Numbered from the stretch's first letter, positions 1 through 7,799 are shown. The stretch is DNA of 9,676 nucleotides from Schleiferiaceae bacterium (GCA_030829675.1 JAURAE010000050.1:1-9676); one strand, 5' to 3'. Numbers and translations: made by a program. Notes: a model not told the origin generated them from the sequence alone.

Positions 1-1139
1 ACAGCAAGACCAATAAAGGTTATGTATATACCGTAGGAGGTTTTATCACTCACTTTATACCACATGTTCAGATTGGTATTAATGCCTAGAATGACATTGG
101 CCAATAATAAAATAGGAACCAAATGAAGACCAACCCAAAACTTATCGTCAACAAAGAATTTAAGATAATCCAGCCCGGAGAGTATTAAAACAAATCCCAC
201 ACACATTACCCAAGCAAAACCTTCCATGACCTTAGCCATTCGCTTGGGGCCATCGGCCGTCTTGGCGTTGCGGAAGAAAAACGGCTCTGCCGCGTATCGA
301 AAGGCCTGATTAAACAAAATCAAGAAGATGGAAATCTTGTACACGGCACCATATACGCCCACTCCTTCGGCCCAGCTCTCTTCAGGCAGCAAATACTTCA
401 GTAATTGGCGGTCGAGCATCTCATTGGCTATGCCTGCTAATCCACCAATGAGGAGTGGAATGCCAAAGACCAAAAGAGTTTTAACATACTTTTTTTCTAG
501 GGTGAGTTTAAGTGGAAACAGTGTAGGAATGAGTAGTCCAAACATGATTAGGGACGCCCAGAAATTGGCAATAAAAATGTAATCCACCCCGCGCAAATCG
601 TGCATCCACCATCCCGCGGAACCGTGCTGCTCCCAGAAGGCCGGCAGGAATATGTAGAGGTTGATGGCCACATTAGATAAGATCAGGGCCAATTTTATTC
701 CGGCGAATCGCCACGCTTTATTCTCTCGGCGCAACCGGGCAAAGGGAATGGCGCTGAGGGCATCCAATCCTAAAATTGCAATCAAGTAAAACAGGTAGTG
801 CGGTGTTTTCTCATAACGCATCACCTCGAGCAGCGGCCCCTGTCCGAAGAAGGCAAAGGCGGAAATACACGCAAGGGCAATTAAAATCATGGTCACCGCC
901 GCGCCGAACACCTTCGGTTCCTCAAACCCCTCCTGTTCGGAATAACGGAAGTACGCCGTCTCCATCCCAAAGGTGCAGATCACAATCAAAAAGGCGATGA
1001 GGGAATAGAAGTCTACGTTGATCCCATATTCCGCTTGGGTCAATACCGCAGTTTGCAGGGGGACCAACAGGAAGTTGATCATCCGCCCCAAGATGCTGCT
1101 TAGTCCGTAGATGGCCGTTTGACCGGCCAGTGCTTTCAT
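1..1139 (-). CDS. Polysaccharide biosynthesis / oligosaccharide flippase (Wzx/MATE-like), partial, C-terminus beyond left edge
   Basis: Reading the complement from the ATG at 1139-1137 gives 379 codons with no stop, so the gene runs off the left edge; family members are usually about 480-500 residues. The protein starts MKALAGQTAIYGLSSILGRM, a typical opening for Bacteroidota flippases of the polysaccharide-synthesis/MVF superfamily. Hydrophobic stretches at about residues 8-28, 44-62, 80-98, 114-134, 148-166, 188-208, 222-238, 265-280, 306-322 and 338-356 are separated by short charged loops, as in a 12-14-helix inner-membrane transporter. Such proteins flip lipid-linked oligosaccharides from the cytoplasmic to the periplasmic face for surface glycan or LPS assembly; the exact cargo is unknown. 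The ATG was chosen because the conserved N-terminus begins there; a GTG at 1151-1149 is in frame, and a TGA lies just before it at 1157-1155. A -7 box on this strand lies 16 bases upstream. No glycan-cluster neighbours are visible, so it may be a stand-alone housekeeping flippase. Confidence 0.88.
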   Translation of the reverse strand, partial: MKALAGQTAIYGLSSILGRMINFLLVPLQTAVLTQAEYGINVDFYSLIAFLIVICTFGMETAYFRYSEQEGFEEPKVFGAAVTMILIALACISAFAFFGQGPLLEVMRYEKTPHYLFYLIAILGLDALSAIPFARLRRENKAWRFAGIKLALILSNVAINLYIFLPAFWEQHGSAGWWMHDLRGVDYIFIANFWASLIMFGLLIPTLFPLKLTLEKKYVKTLLVFGIPLLIGGLAGIANEMLDRQLLKYLLPEESWAEGVGVYGAVYKISIFLILFNQAFRYAAEPFFFRNAKTADGPKRMAKVMEGFAWVMCVGFVLILSGLDYLKFFVDDKFWVGLHLVPILLLANVILGINTNLNMWYKVSDKTSYGIYITFIGLA

Positions 1140-1155
1140 GCCGTTACTCACACTT

Positions 1156-1163
1156 CAAATATA
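1156..1163 (-). promoter_or_regulatory. Candidate Bacteroidota -7 promoter box for the flippase gene
   Basis: On the minus strand this reads TATATTTG, an exact match to the Bacteroidota -7 consensus TAnnTTTG. It ends 16 bases before the flippase ATG, predicting a leader of only about 10 bases. No convincing -33 TTG is seen at the usual distance, which lowers confidence. Confidence 0.5.
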
Positions 1164-1175
1164 ACCTTTGGTCGC

Positions 1176-1183
1176 TACCTTTG
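1176..1183 (+). promoter_or_regulatory. Candidate Bacteroidota -7 promoter box for the M28 peptidase-gpsA pair
   Basis: The plus strand reads TACCTTTG, an exact match to TAnnTTTG, ending 21 bases before the ATG at 1205; the leader would be about 14-16 bases. The -33 position is not convincing. It lies back to back with the opposite-strand box at 1156-1163, so each promoter's -33 region overlaps the other's core. Confidence 0.5.
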
Positions 1184-1204
1184 TAGGGAATCAAATACGA
1201 ACTC

Positions 1205-2878
1205 ATGAACAAGTTCTCCCCCCTTATCCTCCTATTAACGACTGTTTTTACGGTCCAAGTATCTGCGCAAGAAGTCCCCATCGATCTCGATGCGACCAAG
1301 CGCATGGAAAATGACCTCTTTTTCTTGGCTTCAGATTCACTGAAGGGCCGCAAGCCCGGAACCGTAGAGGCCGATGTTGCCCGTGATATGATTGCCGGTC
1401 GCATGCTCACTCTAGGCATAGAACCCATGGGTGAAAATGGCTACTTTCAAAAGTTTCCAGTACCGGAATATGCCGCTGTAAATTACGATGCCACCTCACT
1501 TTCGGTCGGCCGAGCACAACTCCAAGGCCACGTGGATTTTTACCCGGTATCCATAAGCAGCCACATAGGTCAAGCTTCGGGCAAAACCGTTTATGTCGGC
1601 TACGGCATCACCACAGAGGATGGGTCTTATGATGATTTTAAAGGCCTTAATGTTAACGGCGCCATCGCCGTGATGAACGTCAGTTCACCGGACGGGATCC
1701 ACCCGCACAGCGCCTATGCGGCGTACCACAGCTTGAACCAGCGCGTGGCAAATTTGGTAGAAAAAGGCGCTAAAGCGGTATTGCTCATCAACCCGGATGG
1801 AACGGCTTCAGATACCCAAGAATTCTTTAAGAGCATCAACGCCTCAACCTTGCCGGTATTCTTCGTTCGCAACGAAGCCGCGGCCAACAAATTGATGAAG
1901 CGTGCACAGAAAGTGAACCTTTCAGTGTCCATGTCGGAGCGTTTTAGCGACGGCTACAATATCATCGGGTACATCCACAATAACAAGCGTAAAACCGTCG
2001 TGCTCGGCGCGCACTATGACCACTTGGGCATGGGCGGTGAGAACAGCTTGTACAAAGGACCAGCGGCTATTCACAATGGGGCCGACGACAATGGCTCGGG
2101 GACGACCTTGCTGTTGGAAGTCATGCGTTATTATGCCCAACGCCAAGACACGAATTACAACTACTTGATCCAGTTTTACAGCGCGGAGGAATTGGGTTTG
2201 ATAGGCTCGAAATATTGGACCAACCATCCGACCTTCCCACTGAAGGAAGTGGAATACATGATCAATAGCGACATGGTTGGCCGCCTACGCGACAACCGCC
2301 TCCAGCTTTCAGGAACGGGAACGGCTACGGAATGGGACGAGATCCTCGATACGCCTATTCATGGTTTGGACATTAAAAAAGATCCTGCTGGCGTAGGTCC
2401 ATCCGACCAGACGTCTTTTTACTACAAGGATTTGCCGGTATTGCACCTGTTCACTGGAACCCATGACGATTACCACAAGCCGACCGACGACGCGGAGAAA
2501 ATCAACTACAAAGGCATGGCCAAGCTCGCCTCGTTGATCTACACCATCACCGCGCGCACGGCCAATTATGAGAACCTCACGTTCCAAAAAACCACTTCTT
2601 CAGAACAGAAGACCACGCCGAACTTCTCCGTGACCTTAGGGGTCGTGCCAGATTACCTTTTTGGCGGGCCGGGGCTTCGTATCGATGGGGCGACCGAAGG
2701 GCGTCCCGGGGCCAACGCCGGGTTGAAGTCCGGGGATGTGATCATGAAGATTGGAGATATCTCCATTGATGATATTTATGCGTACATGGTGGCGTTGGGG
2801 GCCTTTAAAAAAGGCGATACGACGGCTTTGGTGTATGTGAGAGATGGGGAGGAAGTAGAAACTGAAATTACCTTTTAA
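1205..2878 (+). CDS. Exported M28-family zinc metallopeptidase with PA and PDZ domains
   Basis: This 557-residue protein opens with a signal peptide: K3, a hydrophobic stretch to about residue 19 and probable cleavage after VSA at 21. Residues about 120-245 look like a protease-associated (PA) insert (VYVGYGI, then a YDDFKGL stretch). The M28 catalytic core follows at about 250-450, with the zinc-site residues in order: H270 and D272 in GAHYDH, D294 in NGADDNGSG, the catalytic pair E328/E329 in SAEEL, D356 in NSDMVG, and H424 in DDYHKPTDD. All ligands of a di-zinc aminopeptidase or carboxypeptidase fold are present, so it should be active. A PDZ domain fills about 475-557 (LFGGPGLRI, then the AGLKSGDVI stretch), perhaps to dock substrates or partners. 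No type IX secretion tail is visible, so a periplasmic or OM-associated site is inferred. Its stop overlaps the gpsA start by one base (TAATG), implying one transcript. Exact specificity (aminopeptidase versus other M28 activity) cannot be read from sequence. Confidence 0.93.
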   Translation: MNKFSPLILLLTTVFTVQVSAQEVPIDLDATKRMENDLFFLASDSLKGRKPGTVEADVARDMIAGRMLTLGIEPMGENGYFQKFPVPEYAAVNYDATSLSVGRAQLQGHVDFYPVSISSHIGQASGKTVYVGYGITTEDGSYDDFKGLNVNGAIAVMNVSSPDGIHPHSAYAAYHSLNQRVANLVEKGAKAVLLINPDGTASDTQEFFKSINASTLPVFFVRNEAAANKLMKRAQKVNLSVSMSERFSDGYNIIGYIHNNKRKTVVLGAHYDHLGMGGENSLYKGPAAIHNGADDNGSGTTLLLEVMRYYAQRQDTNYNYLIQFYSAEELGLIGSKYWTNHPTFPLKEVEYMINSDMVGRLRDNRLQLSGTGTATEWDEILDTPIHGLDIKKDPAGVGPSDQTSFYYKDLPVLHLFTGTHDDYHKPTDDAEKINYKGMAKLASLIYTITARTANYENLTFQKTTSSEQKTTPNFSVTLGVVPDYLFGGPGLRIDGATEGRPGANAGLKSGDVIMKIGDISIDDIYAYMVALGAFKKGDTTALVYVRDGEEVETEITF

Positions 2879-3891
2879 TGGACGATCAGATGCAAAGCAC
2901 GCAGCCTTCTGTGGCCGTAATTGGCGGGGGTTCTTTTGGGACTGCCGTGGTGAAGATGGTTACGGATAATTTGGGCAGCTGCCATTGGTGGATGCACAAT
3001 GAGGAGAGTGCGTTGCATATTAAGCGATACCATCACAATCCGAGGTATTTGTCTTCGGTAGGCTTTCAGCCGGGCAGTATTCATATTTATACGGATGTGA
3101 ATGCAGCGGTGGCGCAGGCGGACATTGTGATTTTCGCAGTGCCCAGCGCGTTTGTGAAGGAGGTTCTGGAAGGCATGGCTGAGGGGTCGCTAGCGGGGAA
3201 GCTGGTGTGCTCGACCATTAAGGGAATTATTCCGGACGAGAACATGATCGTTGGGGAGTACCTGCGCGAAGTAGTGGGGGTTCCTGAGGAGAATATCGTG
3301 GTTATTACGGGTCCGTGTCACGCCGAGGAGATTGCCTTGGAGCGGTTGAGTTTTTTGACGGTGGCTGCGAAAGAGAAAGCGGTGGCCGAGCGTGTGGCGG
3401 GGGTGTTGAAGAACCACTACATGCGCTGCACGTTGAGTACAGATATCTACGGGACGGAATATGCGGCCGTGATGAAGAATATATATGCCATCGCGGCGGG
3501 GATGTACCATGGTTTGGGCTATGGGGACAATTTCCAGGCGGTACTGATTTCAAATGCGGCGCGTGAGATGCGCAGGTTTATGAAGAGTACTTGCGAGGGG
3601 CCAATTAATATAAAAAAGAGCGCGTATTTGGGCGATTTATTGGTGACTTGCTACAGCCAATTTTCCAGAAATAGAATGCTGGGGAACATGTTGGGCAAGG
3701 GGTACACGGTGAAGAGCGCAAAGGCGGAGATGACCATGGTGGCGGAAGGCTATTATGCCGTGCCATTGGTGGCTAAGATTAGAAAAAAACACGAGGTGAA
3801 GATGCCTATTGTCAAGGCAGTGAACGAGGTGTTGTACGAGGGGAAATCGGCGAAGAAAGTCATGGCGAAATTGGCCCTGAAATTAAACTAA
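2878..3891 (+). CDS. gpsA: NAD(P)H-dependent glycerol-3-phosphate dehydrogenase
   Basis: This enzyme reduces dihydroxyacetone phosphate to sn-glycerol-3-phosphate in the cytoplasm, supplying the backbone for phospholipid synthesis. The 337-residue length is normal for the family. The N-terminal Rossmann fold carries GGGSFG at 16-21, and STIKGI (K115) provides the conserved lysine of the active site. GPCHAEE at 145-151 takes the place of the GPSFAxE seen in Proteobacteria and is a form I associate with Bacteroidota. The C-terminal helical domain has the catalytic lysine K200 in AAVMKNIYAIAAG and the substrate/nucleotide motif YLGDLLVTCYS with SRNR at 263-266. Translation starts inside the stop of the peptidase gene (TAATG); a second in-frame ATG at residue 5 is possible because the Rossmann strand only begins at residue 12. 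The coding strand is noticeably G-rich at third positions compared with the ABC genes downstream. A 53-base gap without a clear terminator follows. Confidence 0.95.
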   Translation: MDDQMQSTQPSVAVIGGGSFGTAVVKMVTDNLGSCHWWMHNEESALHIKRYHHNPRYLSSVGFQPGSIHIYTDVNAAVAQADIVIFAVPSAFVKEVLEGMAEGSLAGKLVCSTIKGIIPDENMIVGEYLREVVGVPEENIVVITGPCHAEEIALERLSFLTVAAKEKAVAERVAGVLKNHYMRCTLSTDIYGTEYAAVMKNIYAIAAGMYHGLGYGDNFQAVLISNAAREMRRFMKSTCEGPINIKKSAYLGDLLVTCYSQFSRNRMLGNMLGKGYTVKSAKAEMTMVAEGYYAVPLVAKIRKKHEVKMPIVKAVNEVLYEGKSAKKVMAKLALKLN

Positions 3892-3944
3892 CCCCTTTAA
3901 AAACATAGTGCCGGTTTGTGCGTTAAGCAAACACACCTAAGGCT

Positions 3945-4685
3945 ATGACAAGATTTTTTACATCCCTAATACTTGCCTGCGCAACTTCATTTGTGTTTGG
4001 GCAAAACCCTACCACCCTTCTAAAACAAGCTGAGGCAAAGTTGAGCGGAACTCGTTCTGCTGCTGAGGTGAGTATTCGCACAGTACGTCCGAAGTGGGAG
4101 CGTACGATGGATGCGAAAATCTGGAACGAGGGAATGGACAAAACCATGATTCTCATTACAGGACCGGCCCGTGAAAAGGGGACGGTATTCTTGCGTAATG
4201 GGGATAATGTGTGGCACTATGTTCCCGGGATTAAAAAGGTAGTTGCCTTGCCGGCAGCGATGGTGCAGAGTTGGATGGGAACGGATTTCACGAACGATGC
4301 CCTGATTAATGCGGGGTCGTTGGTAGAAGATTACGAGCACAAGTTGTTGGGCGTCGTTTCTGTTGACGGGGTTCCGTGCTATCAAATAGAATTGGTCCCA
4401 AAACCTGAAGCAGCAGTAGTTTGGGGAAAAGTGGTTACACATATTTCCGTTAAACAAACCCTTCAATTACGCACAGAGTTTTTTGATGAAGACGATTATT
4501 TGGTAACGACCTTACAGGCTTCGGAGATCAAAAATCTTGGCGGACAGGAGCTGCCATCCAAGCTAACGATCATTCCGGCAGATGAAGAGGGATTTTTTAC
4601 TGAGATGACCTACAAGAAATTAGACTTTAATCCGACTTTTTCAGCTGGTTTTTTTGAGCGTAGCAACATGAAACTCGTGCAATAA
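3945..4685 (+). CDS. Exported LolA-like outer membrane lipoprotein-sorting protein
   Basis: This 246-residue protein has a Sec signal peptide (R3, hydrophobic residues 4-18, likely cleavage after VFG at 19) and no lipobox cysteine at the cleavage site, so it should be a soluble periplasmic protein. The core motif at about 73-120 is diagnostic of the LolA-like group often labelled outer membrane lipoprotein-sorting protein: GPAREKGTVFLR, then DNVWHYVPGIKKV, then a SWMGTDFTNDAL stretch. The rest alternates short beta-strand-like segments (for example 144-151, 172-180 and 203-211), consistent with an open beta-barrel that shelters lipid or acyl chains. It differs from classical LolA in sequence, and lipoprotein cargo has not been proven for most members. 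It is the first gene of a four-gene unit and its stop overlaps the next start by one base (TAATG), so it is probably made with the ABC transporter and acts as its periplasmic acceptor or donor. No clear -7 box was found in the 53-base gap before it. Confidence 0.87.
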   Translation: MTRFFTSLILACATSFVFGQNPTTLLKQAEAKLSGTRSAAEVSIRTVRPKWERTMDAKIWNEGMDKTMILITGPAREKGTVFLRNGDNVWHYVPGIKKVVALPAAMVQSWMGTDFTNDALINAGSLVEDYEHKLLGVVSVDGVPCYQIELVPKPEAAVVWGKVVTHISVKQTLQLRTEFFDEDDYLVTTLQASEIKNLGGQELPSKLTIIPADEEGFFTEMTYKKLDFNPTFSAGFFERSNMKLVQ

Positions 4686-5896
4686 TGCTCAAGCTCGCGT
4701 GGAGAAATATCTGGCGAAATAAGGGGAGAAGCATGATCACCATTGCTGCGGTAATGTTTTGTGTCATTTTCGCAGTGGTCCTTAGAAGCTTTCAGGTGGG
4801 TGTTTGGGAGCATATGGTGGACGATATCGTCGCCAATAATTTCGGCTACCTCCAGGTACATCAAAAAGGATTTTGGGGAGAGCAAAGCTTGGACCTTAGC
4901 ATGGACGAAGCTGCATTGCCCGTTGCGCAATGGCAGGAAGTCGATGGGGTCCGATCAGTGGTGCGCAGGTTAGAAAGTTTTTCCTTGGTGAGCACGGGTC
5001 AGAGTAATAGGGGAAGCTTGGTACTTGGTATTGAACCTGAATTCGAGTTGCCCGGGTTACAGCTAATTGATCAGATTGTTTCCGGAAGTGTTTTTGAACC
5101 AGGCTCAGATCAGGTGGTGGTAAGTGAGGGCTTGGCTGAGTTTTTAAAAGTCGGCGTGGGTGATTCCTTATTGTTTTTAAGTCAGGGATATCGGGGAGCG
5201 AGTGCCTATGGCCAATTCATGGTGAGCGGCATCGCAAAAATCTCAAACCCCGAATTGAACAAACAATTGGTCCTTATGCCCCTTCAAACGGCACAATGGA
5301 TGTACAATGGAATGGGCTTGTTGACCACTGCGGTCATAGATATTGAGCCGACCGCCGACCACAAAGAAGTTAAGGCTGAACTGTTGCCCATATTGGGCGA
5401 AGAGTTGGAGTTGTTGGAATGGGAGGAACTCTTTCCAGAGCTCATTCAAACCATAGAGGCAGATATGGCAGGAGGGCAAATCTTCATTACCATTTTGTAT
5501 TTCATCATCTCTTTCGTCTTGCTCGGGACTGTCATTATGATGGTAAGCGAACGTGAGCGCGAGTTCGGGATTTTGGTCAGCATAGGGATGCGAAAGTCTA
5601 AGTTAGCCGTGGTTACCGTGCTTGAAAATCTTATACTCACTCTTGGAGGAGCCATCGTGGGTATGGCCTTAGTGAAGCCGGTCCAATTTTATTTCAAGTA
5701 CAATCCCATCGATATTAGTGGCCAAATGAAAGAGGCTATTGAACAGTTCGATTTTGAGCCAAAACTCTACACTACCACTTCGTTCATCATCAACCTGAAC
5801 CACGGGGCTATTGTGTTCGTCATAGGAATCCTTGTCAGTTCCTATGCCGTATGGAAAATTATGAAGCTCGAACCCGTTAAAAGCATGCGATCATGA
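4685..5896 (+). CDS. ABC transporter permease, FtsX/LolC/E type (first of a pair)
   Basis: This 403-residue inner-membrane protein has the four-helix FtsX/MacB-type layout: TM1 about 16-34, a large extracytoplasmic domain about 35-262, then TM2 about 265-287, TM3 about 307-330 and TM4 about 372-392. The cytoplasmic loop after TM2 has SEREREFGILVSIGM (288-302), the coupling-helix motif that contacts the ATPase. The C-terminus KLEPVKSMR corresponds to the family's LxPxxAIR ending. There is no fused ATPase, unlike MacB, so it matches the LolC/LolE arrangement. An acidic periplasmic loop of about 40 residues separates TM3 and TM4. The N-terminus shares AWRNIWR with the next gene, marking the two as paralogues that should form a heterodimer. 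It starts in the stop of the LolA-like gene (TAATG) and its own stop overlaps the next start (ATGA), so translational coupling is likely. Confidence 0.92.
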   Translation: MLKLAWRNIWRNKGRSMITIAAVMFCVIFAVVLRSFQVGVWEHMVDDIVANNFGYLQVHQKGFWGEQSLDLSMDEAALPVAQWQEVDGVRSVVRRLESFSLVSTGQSNRGSLVLGIEPEFELPGLQLIDQIVSGSVFEPGSDQVVVSEGLAEFLKVGVGDSLLFLSQGYRGASAYGQFMVSGIAKISNPELNKQLVLMPLQTAQWMYNGMGLLTTAVIDIEPTADHKEVKAELLPILGEELELLEWEELFPELIQTIEADMAGGQIFITILYFIISFVLLGTVIMMVSEREREFGILVSIGMRKSKLAVVTVLENLILTLGGAIVGMALVKPVQFYFKYNPIDISGQMKEAIEQFDFEPKLYTTTSFIINLNHGAIVFVIGILVSSYAVWKIMKLEPVKSMRS

Positions 5897-7116
5897 TCTT
5901 CAAAGTAGCTTGGCGCAACATATGGAGATCTAAGGTTCGATCCTTTATTGTGATCGGCTCAATCGCTGTAGGCATATGGGCGGGTCTGTTGATCATTGGA
6001 TTCTCTTTTGGGATGAATAATGAGCGCACGGCTTCAGCCATTGGCACGACGATCGGCCATGCACAAATTCACAGTACCGCATTCGATGCCGAGCCTTTAT
6101 CTGGAGCCGTACTCGGGGACGATGTTGCAGTGACTAAGCTGCGGGAAGAGGTCGAGCGTTTACCTTTCGTAGCGGGTACTGCACAGCGCACGGTGTTGCA
6201 AGGCATGATCAACAGCGCAAAGAGTGCGCGTGCCGTCCGCATTATGGGGGTTTGGCCTAAAGACGAACGTGCACAAACCACGCTTCCCATGACATTGGTG
6301 GACGGTGATTTCTTTGAATCTGCCGGCCGGAACAGGTTGGTTATTGGAGAAAAATTGGCCAATAGATTAGGCCTAAAACTCCGCAGCAAGGTGGTCCTGA
6401 CTTTCCAAGATGCAGAAGGCACACTCAGTCGTGCTTCCTTCCGCGTTTCCGGAATTTATAAAACACTGAATGCTACTTGGGATGAGTTTCACCTGTACGT
6501 GCATCATAAGGATTTGGAACAAACCTTGGGAGCCCCGCTGGTGCATGAAGTACTGGTTAGGTTTGACGAGACCGTGGATACCGACGAGAAGACCGTCGAG
6601 CTGGCCTCGGTGCTGCCGAATGGTATGTCCTTAAAGTCGTGGAAACAGGTCAACCCTGAGCTGGGTTTTGCAGACGATATGATGGCTATCATGCTCGTAC
6701 TCGTACTAGGGATCATTATGATGGCGCTGCTCTTTGGCATCATCAATAATATGCTCATGGCGATTTTGGAGCGCCGTAGAGAACTGGGCATGTTGATGGC
6801 TGTGGGCATGAATAAACGCAAGCTCTTTCTGATGATTTTGCTCGAAACCCTGATGCTGGGTTGTGTTGGCGGGCCCATTGGTATTGTATTGGGCGATCTC
6901 AGTACCCGAATCATGATGCGCATAGGCATTGATCTGACCAGCAAGAAAGAGGGACTCGCGGAACTTGGCGTGCAGAGCATTATCTACCCGGAAATCGTAC
7001 CTGAATACTATATTATTATCGCCATCATGGTGGTGACCACAGCACTCATTGCCTCTATTCTGCCGGCAGTCCGTGCCCTGAAGTTGAACCCAGTAGAAGC
7101 CATCCGTGGCCAATAG
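5893..7116 (+). CDS. ABC transporter permease, FtsX/LolC/E type (second of a pair)
   Basis: This 407-residue inner-membrane protein has the same four-helix plan: TM1 about 18-38, a periplasmic domain about 40-258, TM2 about 262-288, TM3 about 311-335 and TM4 about 372-392. ERRRELGMLMAVGM (293-306) is a textbook FtsX-family coupling motif, and the end PAVRALKLNPVEAIRG is the canonical C-terminus of the family. It is a paralogue of the preceding permease but closer to consensus at both motifs. The TM3-TM4 loop carries GIDLTSKKEGL, with a weak counterpart (IDIS) in the first permease. The two probably form the heterodimeric membrane core, coupling ATP hydrolysis in the cytoplasm to movement of the periplasmic domains rather than opening a classical channel. 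The start overlaps the previous stop by four bases (ATGA); the ATPase gene begins two bases after its TAG. Confidence 0.93.
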   Translation: MIFKVAWRNIWRSKVRSFIVIGSIAVGIWAGLLIIGFSFGMNNERTASAIGTTIGHAQIHSTAFDAEPLSGAVLGDDVAVTKLREEVERLPFVAGTAQRTVLQGMINSAKSARAVRIMGVWPKDERAQTTLPMTLVDGDFFESAGRNRLVIGEKLANRLGLKLRSKVVLTFQDAEGTLSRASFRVSGIYKTLNATWDEFHLYVHHKDLEQTLGAPLVHEVLVRFDETVDTDEKTVELASVLPNGMSLKSWKQVNPELGFADDMMAIMLVLVLGIIMMALLFGIINNMLMAILERRRELGMLMAVGMNKRKLFLMILLETLMLGCVGGPIGIVLGDLSTRIMMRIGIDLTSKKEGLAELGVQSIIYPEIVPEYYIIIAIMVVTTALIASILPAVRALKLNPVEAIRGQ

Positions 7117-7118
7117 TT

Positions 7119-7799
7119 ATGAGTAAACCGGTAATTCAAATCAAGAATCTCGAGAAGGTCTATGAAGGCGCTGTGCCTGTGCACGCCGTCAACGGGATCA
7201 ATCTGACCATTACTGAAGGCGAGTTTACCGCCCTCAAAGGGCCTTCCGGCTGTGGGAAAACCACTTTGCTAAACTTGTTGGGTGGTTTAGATAAACCGAC
7301 CTCAGGCAGCATCGAGATTGGTGGGGTAGACATCACCACACTGAGCGAAAACCAACTCATCGACTTCCGCTTGCGAAACATCGGATTTGTGTTCCAGGCC
7401 TACAACCTCATTCCCGTGCTCAGCGCCCAGGAGAATGTAAGCTTCATTATGCTACTGCAGGACCGTCCTAAAGAAGAGCGCGAGGCACGTGCCCAGCAAC
7501 TGCTCGAGGCGGTGGGACTGAAAGGAAAGGAAGGACAACGTCCGGGCCAATTATCCGGAGGACAGCAGCAGCGCGTGGCCGTGGCCCGAGCGCTCGCATC
7601 CAAGCCTCAATTTGTATTGGCAGACGAGCCCACGGCAAACTTGGATTCGACCAGCACTGCGAACCTCTTGGACATCATGGAGAAGCTCAATAAGGAGGAG
7701 GGAATGACCTTTGTTTTTGCCACCCATGACGATCGAGTTATTAAAAAAGCCCGTCGCATCATCAGCATTGAGGACGGAAAAGTCTTGAGCGACGAATAA
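7119..7799 (+). CDS. ABC transporter ATP-binding protein, LolD/MacB type
   Basis: This 226-residue soluble ATPase is the motor of the preceding permease pair. All nucleotide-binding elements are present: Walker A GPSGCGKTT at 41-49, Q-loop Q93 in VFQAYNLIP, signature LSGGQ at 145-149 followed by QQRVAVARAL, Walker B FVLADE at 165-170 with catalytic E170, D-loop NLDS at 174-177, and switch histidine H203 in ATHD. The VFQAYNLIPVLSAQENV stretch is typical of the LolD/MacB/FtsE-like subfamily that pairs with FtsX-type permeases, rather than nutrient importers. The length is standard. It begins two bases after the second permease with no Shine-Dalgarno sequence, consistent with coupled translation. 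I avoid the name lolD because the true LolD ortholog and the cargo cannot be established from one window. Confidence 0.95.
   Translation: MSKPVIQIKNLEKVYEGAVPVHAVNGINLTITEGEFTALKGPSGCGKTTLLNLLGGLDKPTSGSIEIGGVDITTLSENQLIDFRLRNIGFVFQAYNLIPVLSAQENVSFIMLLQDRPKEEREARAQQLLEAVGLKGKEGQRPGQLSGGQQQRVAVARALASKPQFVLADEPTANLDSTSTANLLDIMEKLNKEEGMTFVFATHDDRVIKKARRIISIEDGKVLSDE

Noticed and set aside
328..582. Plus-strand open frame of 84 codons
   Set aside because: Antisense to the flippase gene, whose minus-strand frame gives a convincing membrane protein; no recognisable domain.
776..1000. Plus-strand open frame of 74 codons
   Set aside because: It lies antisense within the continuous flippase reading frame and encodes a low-complexity Arg/Ser/Pro-rich product typical of a shadow frame.
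3190..3566. Several overlapping open frames on both strands inside gpsA
   Set aside because: GpsA has intact motifs throughout; the others have skewed composition and no family features.
3914..3932. GTTTG and CAAAC arms in the gap before the LolA-like gene
   Set aside because: Only five pairs around a nine-base loop with no T tract; too weak to call an operator or terminator.
3939..3942. AAGG as a ribosome binding site for the LolA-like gene
   Set aside because: It is only two bases from the ATG, too close for Shine-Dalgarno pairing, and the other starts in this window lack one too.
6504..7113. Long minus-strand open frames opposite the second permease
   Set aside because: Their products are Ser/Met- or His/Gln-rich complements of the permease helices; the permease frame is unambiguous.
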